From positions 1-40,254 of the forward strand of contig JAJFTD010000026.1 in the NCBI GenBank assembly GCA_021373255.1: 40,254 nucleotides of DNA, read 5' to 3'. Shown one piece after another: positions 23,486 to 31,876 of this stretch. The notes below the pieces were generated by a model. The model saw only the letters and a list, made by a program, of their open reading frames with translations. It was not told the origin of the DNA and made no database searches. The DNA is from a bacterium (GTDB taxonomy: Bacteria > Armatimonadota > UBA5829). Within the stretch, counting starts at the first letter, position 1. Every line of letters starts with the position of its first letter. A program made the translations under genes and the position numbers.

Positions 23486-24565
23486 CTAGCCGTTCTTGGA
23501 CTCGAAGTCCTTCATGAACGCAATCAGAGCGTCGATGGCTTCTACGGGAACAGCGTTGTAGATGCTGGCTCGGATGCCGCCTACTGAGCGGTGGCCTTTT
23601 AGACCTATCATACCTGCATTTTTAGCCTCACTCACAAACTTCGCTTCCAGCTCTTCGCTCGGCAGTCTCCAGACCACGTTCATAATTGAGCGGCTGGCCT
23701 TGTCGGCGGGAGCTTTCCAGAAATTGCTGCTGTCGAGCACGGAATAAAGCTTGCCTGCTTTACCCTCGTTGATCTTCTGCATCCCGGCTATTCCACCGAT
23801 GGACTCCATCCAATCAGTGATCAGTTTTACGATGTAGATACCCCATGTGTTCGGGGTGTTGTAAAGGCTGCCCTCGTCGGCGTGGGTCTTGTAGCGAAGG
23901 AAGATCGGAACGTTCTCAGGGGTGCGCTCTATCAAGTCCTTGCGAATGATCACAAGCGCGAGACCGGAAGGTCCGATATTCTTCTGAGCGCCAGCGTAGA
24001 TCATTCCGAACTGGTTCACATCAATTGCGCGGGACATTATCTCGCTGGACATATCCGCAATCAGCGGGACATTGGTCTTAGGAAACTCAGGGAAGCGAAT
24101 GCCGCCGATGGTTTCGTTGGAGCAGATGTGGACATATTCGGCGTCGGCGCTGAAGTTGAGTTCCTCAGGCTTGGGAGTGCGCATATAGCTCTCTTCTTTG
24201 CCTGACCAAACCACGTTCACGCCACCCGTGACCTTGGCCTCTTTGATCGCCTTGGATGCCCAGCTTCCGGTATCTACAAAGTCCGCGCTCTTGCCCGGTC
24301 TGCGGAGGTTCATCGGAATCGACGCAAACTGCAAGCTCGCCCCACCCTGCATGAACAGGACTGCATAATCATCGCTCACACCCAACAGCTTGCGCACGCC
24401 TGCCTCGGCTGCATCAATAATCGCCTGGAAGTCCTTGCTGCGGTGAGATAGCTCCATAACCGACATTCCGCTGCCGGCGATGTCAAGCATCTCAGCCTGG
24501 GCCTTTTCGAGGACCGGAAGCGGCAACGCGGCGGGGCCGGCGTTGAAATTATATACTCGTGCCAT
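23486..24565 (-). CDS. serC: Phosphoserine aminotransferase
   Basis: A 359-residue PLP enzyme that makes 3-phosphoserine from 3-phosphohydroxypyruvate, the second step of serine synthesis. Family features: VYNFNAGPAALPLPVLEKAQ, MSVMELSHRSKDF, MQGGASLQFASIPMN, GSWASKAIKEA, HICSNETIGGI, IADMSSEIMSR, and IYAGAQKNIGPSGLALVII, in which the Lys binds PLP. The C-terminal MIGLKGHRSVGGIRASIYNAVP is standard. I use the ATG at 24565 (GAGG nine bases upstream); a GTG five codons earlier is possible. serA and serB are not nearby. Confidence 0.96.
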   Translation of the reverse strand: MARVYNFNAGPAALPLPVLEKAQAEMLDIAGSGMSVMELSHRSKDFQAIIDAAEAGVRKLLGVSDDYAVLFMQGGASLQFASIPMNLRRPGKSADFVDTGSWASKAIKEAKVTGGVNVVWSGKEESYMRTPKPEELNFSADAEYVHICSNETIGGIRFPEFPKTNVPLIADMSSEIMSRAIDVNQFGMIYAGAQKNIGPSGLALVIIRKDLIERTPENVPIFLRYKTHADEGSLYNTPNTWGIYIVKLITDWMESIGGIAGMQKINEGKAGKLYSVLDSSNFWKAPADKASRSIMNVVWRLPSEELEAKFVSEAKNAGMIGLKGHRSVGGIRASIYNAVPVEAIDALIAFMKDFESKNG

Positions 24566-24709
24566 AGTGTTTGTCCTCACTTATATAGAAGTTGAAATTG
24601 TTTCTGCATTATCCGTAAGTAGATGGAGTGCCATATCGGACACGTAATGATCTGCCTTACAGAAACATATTAGACACAACAGTGCAAAATCCCTTGTACC
24701 TAATAATCA

Positions 24710-25567
24710 TCAAGACACCGGATCGTTTGAATTGGATGCTCTCACAGCGGAATGACCCGATTTAGCTTCGTTGATAACTTCAATACGTGCCTCGATCTGC
24801 TGTAGTTCGCGAAGGACATCTTCAACCTTATCATCACCTGCAGGCCCCCTCAGGTCTCGCTCCTCGCTGGAACTGGATTGATCAGTATTTACAAAGAAGC
24901 TCGCGAGTGAGCCTGCTACATAGCCAAATACAGTCACCCCGAAAACCATCACCAGAACAGCCAATACGCGGCCTTCTGCGGAAACCGGGTAAAGCTCAGT
25001 GCCGACGGTGGTCAAAGTGCCGGCAGACCACCAGAGGCCATCACCAAAGCTGCGAATGTTAGCGCCGGGGAGAGTGCGCTCCACATAATACATCCCCGCG
25101 CCACTCAAAAGTGTCACCGCCACCATTACTGCCGCTACATAATGGAGCCGTCTGCGGTCGAAAAAGTAGCGTAGATCATTGATAGCACGGTTGCTGATGG
25201 TTATCACCCTCAACACACCAAATGACCTCACCGCTCGAACAACTCTGAACACCCTGAATACCGGTAAAATAATGGCAAGCGTGATAAGCCAGTTTTGCTT
25301 GACGAACCGGATCTTGTCGTCCGCTAAAGCCATCTCGATAGCATATTCTACTACGAACATGACCCAGATGATCCACTGTATCAGGCTAATGGTGCGCCGA
25401 GCATCGGGGGAAAGTTGCATTGTAAGCTCAGCGATGAAGAGCACGAGCATGACGAACGAGAGGATTACCATAGGCAGATCAATCCACCCCTGGAGGTTTA
25501 CAAGCAGTTCGCTCCTCTCCAGTTCACGCTTGCGTTTCACCAGGTCTGAGGCATCTCGTGCAGGCAC
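24710..25567 (-). CDS. Voltage-sensor-type ion channel with atypical filter
   Basis: A 285-residue six-helix membrane protein of the voltage-gated cation channel superfamily. S1-S3 are at about residues 30-105; S4 carries Arg at every third position (FRVFRVVRAVRSFGVLR, Arg105/108/111/114, and Arg120), a true voltage-sensor pattern. After S5 comes a pore loop GDGLWWSAGTLTTVGTELYPVS, then S6. The selectivity filter reads TTVGTE instead of the potassium signature TVGYG, so the ion is uncertain. The C-terminus has a short coiled-coil (VEDVLRELQQIEARIEVI), likely tetramerising. GTG start at 25567 with GGGAGG upstream. Confidence 0.85.
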   Translation of the reverse strand: MPARDASDLVKRKRELERSELLVNLQGWIDLPMVILSFVMLVLFIAELTMQLSPDARRTISLIQWIIWVMFVVEYAIEMALADDKIRFVKQNWLITLAIILPVFRVFRVVRAVRSFGVLRVITISNRAINDLRYFFDRRRLHYVAAVMVAVTLLSGAGMYYVERTLPGANIRSFGDGLWWSAGTLTTVGTELYPVSAEGRVLAVLVMVFGVTVFGYVAGSLASFFVNTDQSSSSEERDLRGPAGDDKVEDVLRELQQIEARIEVINEAKSGHSAVRASNSNDPVS

Positions 25568-25696
25568 TAAGGGCCACCTCCCAGTGCCGTTTACCCGGCA
25601 AGCGCGAAGTTACAAACGAAACTATCTCACGTTATGAGTTTGCTGGTGTGCCATCTATGGGTTTTCGGATACTAGACAATATGTCTTTGCGATGAC

Positions 25697-27175
25697 TTAT
25701 CGTCCGAAAGTCAATAGTTCAGGGTCCAAGTCGATGGCTGAAAGATGGCCGGAATGAGTGTAATCGTCATCCCACTGCTGGTCTGTAAGGGCTCGCATGC
25801 GCTCTCCGTAGGCTACCATTTGCTGATAATATACAGGGTCTTCGATGGCTTCTTTGGCCTCGGGATTAATCGGGCGGGCGTTGCACTGCTTTACCATAGC
25901 GGAGAACTGATCGAAATGGTCGCGAATAGCGCACGGGCAAAGCCAATTGCCGGTCTCGCTCATAGGCTTGTCGTAGCCATAATCCCTTTGCCACTCCCGA
26001 ATCCTCTTGAAGAACGGCAACTGAATGGTGTGGTTGAGGTTCTCGCCTCTGGCGTAGAGCTCATTGATATTATCAGCGGCATAGGGAGTGAAGACGCACG
26101 GCATAATATCACCGTCCCAATTTATGTGAAAATAACCCGTGGGACGACCGGCGGCGATACAGCCGAGGCTCGCAGTGCCACTGTTCCAGAAGTCTACCAT
26201 AAACACCTTCCGCTCGCGGACCAACCGCCACATGCGGTCTAGCATTTGCACACGCGCTTCAGGTGGAACAAGTAAATCCAGGTTCGGATCACGACCGATA
26301 GGCATATATTGGAACATCCAACAATACAACGCGCCCTGATCGGTAAAGAAGAAGTCCGTAAACTCCTCACTGGTAACGGTTTCCCAGTTTCGGCTGGTAG
26401 CAGTAGCTGAGATTCCAAACGGGACCCCATGATTACGAAGGCAATTCATTGCGCTTAGTATTTTAAGGTATACACCATCGCCACGCCTGGCATTAGTCTC
26501 CCTGGCAAACCCCTCTACCGAGATACCTGGTGTGATGTTGGCTGCATCGGCGATGCGCTCAGCGAGTTTGTCATCAATGAGCGTACCGTTTGTGTAGACC
26601 AGGAAGATGTCCTGAGGATGTCGTTTTGCAATTTCGATGAGGTCATGCCCCTTGTCTTCCCAAATGAACGGCTCCCCACCGGAAATGACCGTGAAATGGC
26701 TTCCCCACAGCTCGCGCTTTTCTGTGAGGATGCGGTCGAATGTCTCAAAGCTGAGTTGATTACCCTGCAGTGCCGCATCCGAAGCATAGCAACCTCTGCA
26801 CTTCAAGTTGCAGCGGCCTGTTGGACTAATCGTGATAAATGATGGAGGATTAAAGCCCAGCTCGTCTGCAGCCTTTGCGGAGTCCGCATTAAGGATTACA
26901 TTGCCGAGGAACGCCTCAATTACAGATCGCGCGATGTTCTTTGACACTATCCCCCTGCTGATGATGCGATCCAGGCCATGAAGCAGAGCCGATGCACAGT
27001 CAAGCCTGTCTTGTTGGACCTGGTTGAGTAGGCCGTTCGGAGAATCTTCGATAGACTCTTTGTATAGCGCCTTTTCAACCTGATCAAAAACAAAACCTCT
27101 GGCTCGTTCGTGAGATACCAGTCCTTGAATAATCGCTCTGAGGGAACTGCGGACTAGAAAATCACGGATATTCAT
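25697..27175 (-). CDS. Radical SAM protein with SPASM-like C-terminus
   Basis: A 492-residue enzyme. An N-terminal helical domain of about 110 residues precedes the radical SAM core, which starts at SPTGRCNLKCRGCYASD, giving the CxxxCxxC that binds the 4Fe-4S/SAM cluster. Then VISGGEPF (GGE motif), VYTNGTLID and ISVEGF follow as in the family. The C-terminal part has further Cys (SLGCIAAGRP, IMPCVFTPYAADNI, NWLCPCAIRDHF) in a SPASM-like layout that would hold auxiliary clusters. The substrate is unknown: no small precursor peptide or modification partner is seen nearby. ATG at 27175 with GGTGAGG upstream; the frame is open to 27247. Confidence 0.88.
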   Translation of the reverse strand: MNIRDFLVRSSLRAIIQGLVSHERARGFVFDQVEKALYKESIEDSPNGLLNQVQQDRLDCASALLHGLDRIISRGIVSKNIARSVIEAFLGNVILNADSAKAADELGFNPPSFITISPTGRCNLKCRGCYASDAALQGNQLSFETFDRILTEKRELWGSHFTVISGGEPFIWEDKGHDLIEIAKRHPQDIFLVYTNGTLIDDKLAERIADAANITPGISVEGFARETNARRGDGVYLKILSAMNCLRNHGVPFGISATATSRNWETVTSEEFTDFFFTDQGALYCWMFQYMPIGRDPNLDLLVPPEARVQMLDRMWRLVRERKVFMVDFWNSGTASLGCIAAGRPTGYFHINWDGDIMPCVFTPYAADNINELYARGENLNHTIQLPFFKRIREWQRDYGYDKPMSETGNWLCPCAIRDHFDQFSAMVKQCNARPINPEAKEAIEDPVYYQQMVAYGERMRALTDQQWDDDYTHSGHLSAIDLDPELLTFGR

Positions 27176-27259
27176 GGCCTCACCTGCCTCTCCAGATTTG
27201 CATAATAGTTGACTCATACCCGATTCAGCAGGCAAGCAACCACGCACCAGGCATCAAAC

Positions 27260-27288
27260 AGTGTAATACCAGTTAGCGTAAAAGTCAA
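27260..27288 (-). promoter_or_regulatory. Promoter of the radical SAM gene
   Basis: On the minus strand TTGACT (27283-27288), a 17-base spacer and TACACT (27260-27265). The leader to the ATG at 27175 would be about 80 bases. Confidence 0.6.
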
Positions 27289-27383
27289 GTTTATCTTTGA
27301 CTCCAAACTAGATATTATGACGTCATTACAATCATGGAAGATGCTTCACATCTGCAGACAATCCATGCGTGACATTATCTAGC

Positions 27384-28922
27384 CTATACACCCGCTATAT
27401 TTGACACCGCTGTGAAGTCACCCTTAAGAGAAGAGTAAAGAGACCGATACACTTGATAGTATTTATCATATGTTAATTTAGCTTGAGAGTTCGACCGGGT
27501 AGTTTTGACAACCTTAATGACCGACTTGCACGCTTCCTCCACACTGCCGTATATGCCCGTACCCACACCAGCCAGCAGAGCCACACCCAGAGCCGGGCCT
27601 TCGTCAATATTGATGGTGACGTGGTCATAGCCAATTATGTCAGCTTGAATCTGCCGCCATATATCACTTTTCGCGCCGCCGCCGGAAGCACGAACTTGCT
27701 TGATCGGCACGTTCATTCCCTCAAGAATACTGAAGGAGTCTCTGAGGCCGTAGGCTACTCCCTCGAGCACGGCACGTGTGAAGTGTGCCTTGTCGCTGCG
27801 GAGTGTAATGCCGAAGAATGCGCCGCGGGCGTTGGGGTCAGGGTATGGGGTGCGCTCGCCCGTGAGGTAGGGAAGGAATATCAAACCCTCGCAACCGGCA
27901 GGCGCCTTGGCGGCTTCCTGGTTCAGCACTTCGTAGGTATCCACTCCCAGTGCTTTTGCCACGGAGTACTCGGCATCGGCGAATGTGTCTCGATACCATC
28001 TCAAGCTGCCACCCGCGGAGAGCATTACGCCCATCACATGCCACTTACCAGGGACTGCGTGGCAGAATGTGTGCACGCGCAGATCGGGGTCTACCACGGG
28101 TTGATCAGCAAACGCGAATACCACTCCAGAAGTCCCGACTGTGCTGGATATTATACCCGGCTCGACTATACCGTTGCCGACCGCGCCTGCTGCCTGGTCA
28201 CCACCTCCACCGACCACAGGAGTTCCCACAGCCAAGCCGGTAAGAGCAGCAGCTTCGGCGCTAATGCGTCCGCTGACCTCAGGGCTCTCATAAACTCTCG
28301 GCATCCAGTCGCGCGGAATGTCTATAGCATCCAGCATCTCCCATGCCCAGTCACGCTTGATCACGTTAAATAACGCAGTGCCACTAGCATCGGAGACCTC
28401 TGTGGCGAACTCACCAGTGAGGCGGAAGCGGACATAATCCTTAGGCAATAGAACCTTGCGGACCTGCTTGTAAGCCTGGGGTTCATGGTTGCGAAGCCAT
28501 ATGATCTTGGGGGCAGTAAAACCCGTGAGGACGGGATTGGAGATAAGCTGGACGACATTGTCTCGTCCAACAGTGCTCATTATCCAATCACACTCCGCCT
28601 GTGTGCGCTGATCACACCAGAGAATGGCTGGGCGTATGACCTGGCTATCGGCATCGAGAAAGACAGAACCATGCATCTGACCAGACAAGCCGATGCCCTT
28701 AATGTGTTTAGGATCAATGCCGGAGGTCTGGATCAGTTCACGCACTGCCGCAACCGACGCCTGCCACCAATCCTCAGGCTCCTGTTCAGCCCACAATGGC
28801 TTGGGGGTATATAGTGGATAGGTCTTGGTGCAAGAACCGACCACCTCCCCACCCTTGCTTGCATTTATCAACAGCGCCTTGGTACCGCTGGTCCCTAAGT
28901 CGATGCCCAATAAGTAATTCAT
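27384..28922 (-). CDS. xylB: Xylulokinase
   Basis: A 512-residue FGGY-family sugar kinase that phosphorylates D-xylulose to xylulose 5-phosphate for the pentose phosphate pathway. Seen: LLGIDLGTSGTKALLIN at the N-terminus (phosphate binding), LWAEQEPEDWWQA, GIGLSGQMHGSVFLD, LWCDQRT, then GGGDQAAGAVGNGIV in the middle and RASGGGAKSDIWRQIQADI near the C-terminus. The MHG and CDQR segments favour xylulose among FGGY substrates. Length is usual. No xylA or transporter genes are next to it, so substrate choice rests on sequence alone. A promoter candidate is at 28957-28985. Confidence 0.93.
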   Translation of the reverse strand: MNYLLGIDLGTSGTKALLINASKGGEVVGSCTKTYPLYTPKPLWAEQEPEDWWQASVAAVRELIQTSGIDPKHIKGIGLSGQMHGSVFLDADSQVIRPAILWCDQRTQAECDWIMSTVGRDNVVQLISNPVLTGFTAPKIIWLRNHEPQAYKQVRKVLLPKDYVRFRLTGEFATEVSDASGTALFNVIKRDWAWEMLDAIDIPRDWMPRVYESPEVSGRISAEAAALTGLAVGTPVVGGGGDQAAGAVGNGIVEPGIISSTVGTSGVVFAFADQPVVDPDLRVHTFCHAVPGKWHVMGVMLSAGGSLRWYRDTFADAEYSVAKALGVDTYEVLNQEAAKAPAGCEGLIFLPYLTGERTPYPDPNARGAFFGITLRSDKAHFTRAVLEGVAYGLRDSFSILEGMNVPIKQVRASGGGAKSDIWRQIQADIIGYDHVTINIDEGPALGVALLAGVGTGIYGSVEEACKSVIKVVKTTRSNSQAKLTYDKYYQVYRSLYSSLKGDFTAVSNIAGV

Positions 28923-28956
28923 AATGCTTCCTCCGCACGGATCGTGTTCGGTTTAT

Positions 28957-28985
28957 AGGATACTGAAATCAAGCGGGGAAGTCAA
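28957..28985 (-). promoter_or_regulatory. Promoter of xylB
   Basis: TTGACT (28980-28985, minus strand), a 17-base spacer, TATCCT (28957-28962). The transcript would start near 28950, about 28 bases before the ATG at 28922. No operator-like palindrome is obvious. Confidence 0.6.
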
Positions 28986-29046
28986 AGATTGCAATGGGCT
29001 ACCAGAGCGAAAGGTCACTAATATCTCAACGTCGAATAGGTAATAC

Positions 29047-30507
29047 ATGAGGATCTTTAGTGTCAGATTCGTGATTTCACTGAGTCTACTAGCAAGCGCA
29101 TGTGCTTGCTTTGGCGATGGTGTGCGTGTATTCGAAAAAGATGTCGCCCAGCTCAAGCATCCTTTTTATGCTGAGGTGATATTTCGAGCAGAACACAAGG
29201 GGCGGCAATCGTTGAGCAATCGGACTCTGATATGGTATCGAAGTCCCGAGTGTTATCGGCTGGAATTGGTCGATTGGCCATGTGATGATCTGCGCACATA
29301 CTTTGTCCGGTCTGGCAACTGCGTATTCTCCACTATAGCCAAACGAGACATGCACAATGAGCCCAAGTGGGAAGCTACCCCGGCATTCTGGTCGGATGAG
29401 AATATGCTGAGCAGTATCTTGCAACCGACTTGGCGTTTGCAAGATACTGCTCTTGTAGGGCTAGAGCAGGTGCACAGTGTCTCCACTGAGCACTGGCACA
29501 ACCACTCAACGGGCATGCACTCCACAACCGAGAGAACAGTCGACGTTTGGCTAAGCATTAACCGTCAATTTCCCCTGGTGATGAAAGCTCAAACGCATGG
29601 TCCAAACTCCAGTATGCATTGGGAAATCACACAACTCCACATAGATGAGTCAATCCCCGGCAAAATGTTCACTGCCCAGGTCCATCCTGCGAATGGACTC
29701 TCTTCCCAGCTCAAAATGCAGTATAAGCCCCTTTGGATGATCTTGTTGTGGTATGTTCTTCTGCTATCGGTATACACATGGATGATATTTGCGCTGGCAA
29801 TGCCGAAACTTGGGCGAATGCGAGTATTGCATATTGTCGGCTCGGCAGTCGGGATGTTGGTAATGCTTTGGGTTACACCTAACCTGAACGCATATCAGAA
29901 CCGCATATCAGGCTTGCCGGTGCTCCTCCTTATGGCACTGATGCTGGTCGTCACGCTTCTGTTTTGCTGGCGCAAGATCGGAATGCCGGGGGAGATCAAG
30001 TTATTTGCCGGAACCCGGTGGCCAGTAATAGCAGCGGCGCTAATAGCGGCAGGGGCAGCATTCCTATTTTTTGGTGCACGAGGGCAGGCAGTTGCCACAA
30101 AAATCTATGGGCCATCTGGCTGGCATATAACATTCTTACCACAAACTCTAGCCACCGTGCTAGTCTATGCAGCTACGTGGGCTGCACTAGAGGAAGTAGT
30201 TTTTCGTGGTTATGTGACTGGCGTGCTAAGCCGAAGATTTAGCGCTCTTTGGTTGGTCAACATACTTCAAGCGATCGCGTTTAGTGTCGAGCACATACCC
30301 AAGTATTTGAGAGAGCCTACGTCCAACTCAATATTGCTCTGCAACCTTGCATTCATGTTTGCATTCGGGTTGGTATTCGGTGGGCTCCGTCTGAGATATC
30401 GCAATCTCGGCGCTCCCTGGCTGGTCCATACGGCATATAATGTCGGGGCTTTCTATGCATTGCACGCCAACACTTTTGCCACGCTTGCTGCACTTAAGAG
30501 CATGTAG
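29047..30507 (+). CDS. Secreted domain fused to CPBP intramembrane protease
   Basis: A 486-residue protein in two parts. Residues 1-24 look like a signal peptide (VISLSLLASACACFGDG). Residues 25-225 form a beta-rich periplasmic domain (RTLIWYRSPECYRLELVDW; VDVWLSINRQFPLVMK) resembling LolA/outer-membrane lipoprotein-sorting proteins in strand pattern. From about residue 227 on there are seven or eight membrane helices with the CPBP (Abi, CAAX-protease-like) signature: EEVVFRG (Glu382/383, Arg387), FSVEH (His416) and HTAYN (His461, Asn465), all four motif positions present, so it is likely an active metalloprotease. CPBP members process prenylated proteins or bacteriocins in some lineages. The combination is unusual. 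The gene stands alone, convergent with the HEPN gene. Confidence 0.8.
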   Translation: MRIFSVRFVISLSLLASACACFGDGVRVFEKDVAQLKHPFYAEVIFRAEHKGRQSLSNRTLIWYRSPECYRLELVDWPCDDLRTYFVRSGNCVFSTIAKRDMHNEPKWEATPAFWSDENMLSSILQPTWRLQDTALVGLEQVHSVSTEHWHNHSTGMHSTTERTVDVWLSINRQFPLVMKAQTHGPNSSMHWEITQLHIDESIPGKMFTAQVHPANGLSSQLKMQYKPLWMILLWYVLLLSVYTWMIFALAMPKLGRMRVLHIVGSAVGMLVMLWVTPNLNAYQNRISGLPVLLLMALMLVVTLLFCWRKIGMPGEIKLFAGTRWPVIAAALIAAGAAFLFFGARGQAVATKIYGPSGWHITFLPQTLATVLVYAATWAALEEVVFRGYVTGVLSRRFSALWLVNILQAIAFSVEHIPKYLREPTSNSILLCNLAFMFAFGLVFGGLRLRYRNLGAPWLVHTAYNVGAFYALHANTFATLAALKSM

Positions 30508-30543
30508 TATGCATCTGTTATTATCACATGGATGCGCCACAGA

Positions 30544-30921
30544 CTAATACAACGCCGTCTTGATCCAGTCCACTATTGTCTGCGCGCAGCGGAGGTGCAG
30601 GCGGGCGGATTTGCGGTCGTAGTTTTGTGCGGGGACGCCTGATACGGCTTCGGGGCTGCGGGTTGCGAGAAATTCAGGGTTAAGCTCCGCAGCGGAGTTC
30701 ATTACTTCCAGGGGAGCTTCCAGTTCGTTACACATCTGGATCAGGTTATGACCACGGGGTATCTTCTGTTTCTGCTGGATGGTGGCAGCACGAAGAGCCT
30801 GCTCGGCAGCTTGTTGTGCAAAGAAGACGCTGGCAAAATATACTCCGGCGTCAAGCAGCGTCACCGCCGCGGCATAGTTAGCCCGTGCCTGCGACCAGCA
30901 AGCCTCGGACATTTTTCTCAT
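30544..30921 (-). CDS. HEPN domain protein without a visible partner
   Basis: About 125 residues of all-helical HEPN fold (pfam HEPN group): SEACWSQARANYAAAVTLLDAGVYFASVFFAQQAAEQALRAATIQQKQKIPRGHNLIQMC, then DRKSARLHLRCAQTIVDWIKTAL. Such proteins usually pair with a MNT-type nucleotidyltransferase as a toxin-antitoxin or regulatory pair; none is adjacent here. The typical RNase motif RX4-6H is not clear, although RGHNL keeps the conserved His. I start at the ATG at 30921 because the longer frame (to 30999) is not typical of the family; the ribosome site is weak, so the true start may be the ATG nine bases further in. Confidence 0.75.
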   Translation of the reverse strand: MRKMSEACWSQARANYAAAVTLLDAGVYFASVFFAQQAAEQALRAATIQQKQKIPRGHNLIQMCNELEAPLEVMNSAAELNPEFLATRSPEAVSGVPAQNYDRKSARLHLRCAQTIVDWIKTALY

Positions 30922-31129
30922 ACCAGTTCCGCCTTCACGCTCCAAATCCGCTTTACCCCGTTTCAGTCTTATTTGTATAATGCGAGTCTGCAAACACAAT
31001 CTGATACCCTTACTAGCCGTATATTCAACGCAGCAACAAAACTACCTTTCAGTCTTTTTATGAGACGAAGCGGCTAAAGCATTATTACGTGGTTTATTGA
31101 TTCTATGTAATACTAATACGATTGCTTGT

Positions 31130-31158
31130 TTGTCTGGTGAGCGCAGATGTTGTATAAT
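31130..31158 (+). promoter_or_regulatory. Promoter of the FmdB-type gene
   Basis: TTGTCT (31130-31135), 17-base spacer, perfect TATAAT (31153-31158). It gives a leader of about 75 bases before the ATG at 31242. The rest of the 240-base spacer after the HEPN gene shows nothing else recognisable. Confidence 0.65.
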
Positions 31159-31241
31159 TGAGCTTGTTAGTGAGCTTTATTGGCGACAAGATGCCGCGAT
31201 TCCACTGTCCCTAACAGGACGGTTTATTAAGAGGTAATGTT

Positions 31242-31493
31242 ATGCCCACGTATGTGTATAGGTGCAGAGATTGTGGACACGAGTTTGAGAAGGTCCAGAG
31301 AATGAGCGACAACCCGCTCACCCAGTGCCCCAAGTGCAAGGGAAAGATCGGCAGAGTACCTTGCGCTGTCGGGATCACATTCAAAGGTTCAGGCTTCCAC
31401 GTGAACGATTATCCAAGTTCCAAATCAGCTACGGCAGCCCCGGCAAAGAAAGAAGAAACCAAAGCCGGAACCGCAGCAACGTCCGCAAGCTGA
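31242..31493 (+). CDS. FmdB family zinc-ribbon protein
   Basis: An 83-residue protein of the FmdB/CxxC-CxxC putative regulator type: PTYVYRCRDCGHEFEKVQRM with Cys8 and Cys11, then TQCPKCKGKIGRV with Cys29 and Cys32 forming the zinc ribbon, followed by the family segment GITFKGSGFHVNDY. The C-terminal tail is low complexity Ala/Lys/Thr (AAPAKKEETKAGTAATSA). Function is not established; members often lie near tetrahydrofolate or stress genes. AGAGG precedes the ATG by six bases. It forms a single-gene unit with its own promoter and terminator. Confidence 0.9.
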   Translation: MPTYVYRCRDCGHEFEKVQRMSDNPLTQCPKCKGKIGRVPCAVGITFKGSGFHVNDYPSSKSATAAPAKKEETKAGTAATSAS

Positions 31494-31513
31494 GTATATC
31501 TCAGCTAAATTAT

Positions 31514-31549
31514 AAAAAAGAGCCAGGCCGGTTGGTCTGGCTCTTTTTT
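31514..31549 (+). terminator. Intrinsic terminator after the FmdB gene
   Basis: AAAAAAGAGCCAG (31514-31526) pairs with CTGGCTCTTTTTT (31537-31549), with three more pairs extending into the loop (GCC/GGT around GGTT). Because it starts with an A-run and ends with a T-run it can work on both strands. Confidence 0.92.
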
Positions 31550-31876
31550 ACTTTTAATAACACCTTTAATCTATCGCAGAAGCATAAAAGCTAGCAAAAA
31601 GCTGAAATGCTTATGTCAGATAACATAGTGCGTCCGGCGGTTTCGGGAAAAGGGTTTCCCGAAACAACCTGGAAAATTCACTGCTACAAGCAACTGAACT
31701 GGAACGAAACCCAGCATCCTGAGCTCCGTCGAAGGGCGCGGCTAGATTTAGTTATATGTCACTTCGGAGCCGCATGCTCAGCATGCTTGCGTTAGCTTCC
31801 TAACTTTCTAACCTTATGACCTTATAACCAATTTCGCGTTTTCGCGATTAAAAATCAACTTGCATTTCCTAATAGC
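31550..31876. other. Non-coding spacer with a hairpin and short repeats
   Basis: No supported gene. It holds a perfect 11-bp hairpin GTTTCGGGAAA/TTTCCCGAAAC (31640-31650 and 31655-31665, loop AGGG), a piece like the dispersed bacterial repeat that reads HPELRRR when translated (about 31708-31735), the self-complementary GCATGC twice (31772-31786), and an octamer array (31797-31828). The region separates the FmdB terminator from the 3' end of the convergent Ig-like protein gene. Confidence 0.5.
31797..31828. repeat. Octamer array of type NNNYTRAC, 4 units
   Basis: TTCCTAAC, TTTCTAAC, CTTATGAC and CTTATAAC follow each other at exactly eight bases. The array lies 49 bases beyond the stop of the minus-strand Ig-like protein gene. 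Confidence 0.7.

Noticed and set aside
27483-28373. A 296-codon plus-strand frame inside xylB.
   Set aside because: Antisense shadow of a conserved kinase.
31607-31795. A 62-codon frame in the spacer after the FmdB gene.
   Set aside because: It translates the perfect hairpin and the HPELRRR-type dispersed repeat; no ribosome site.
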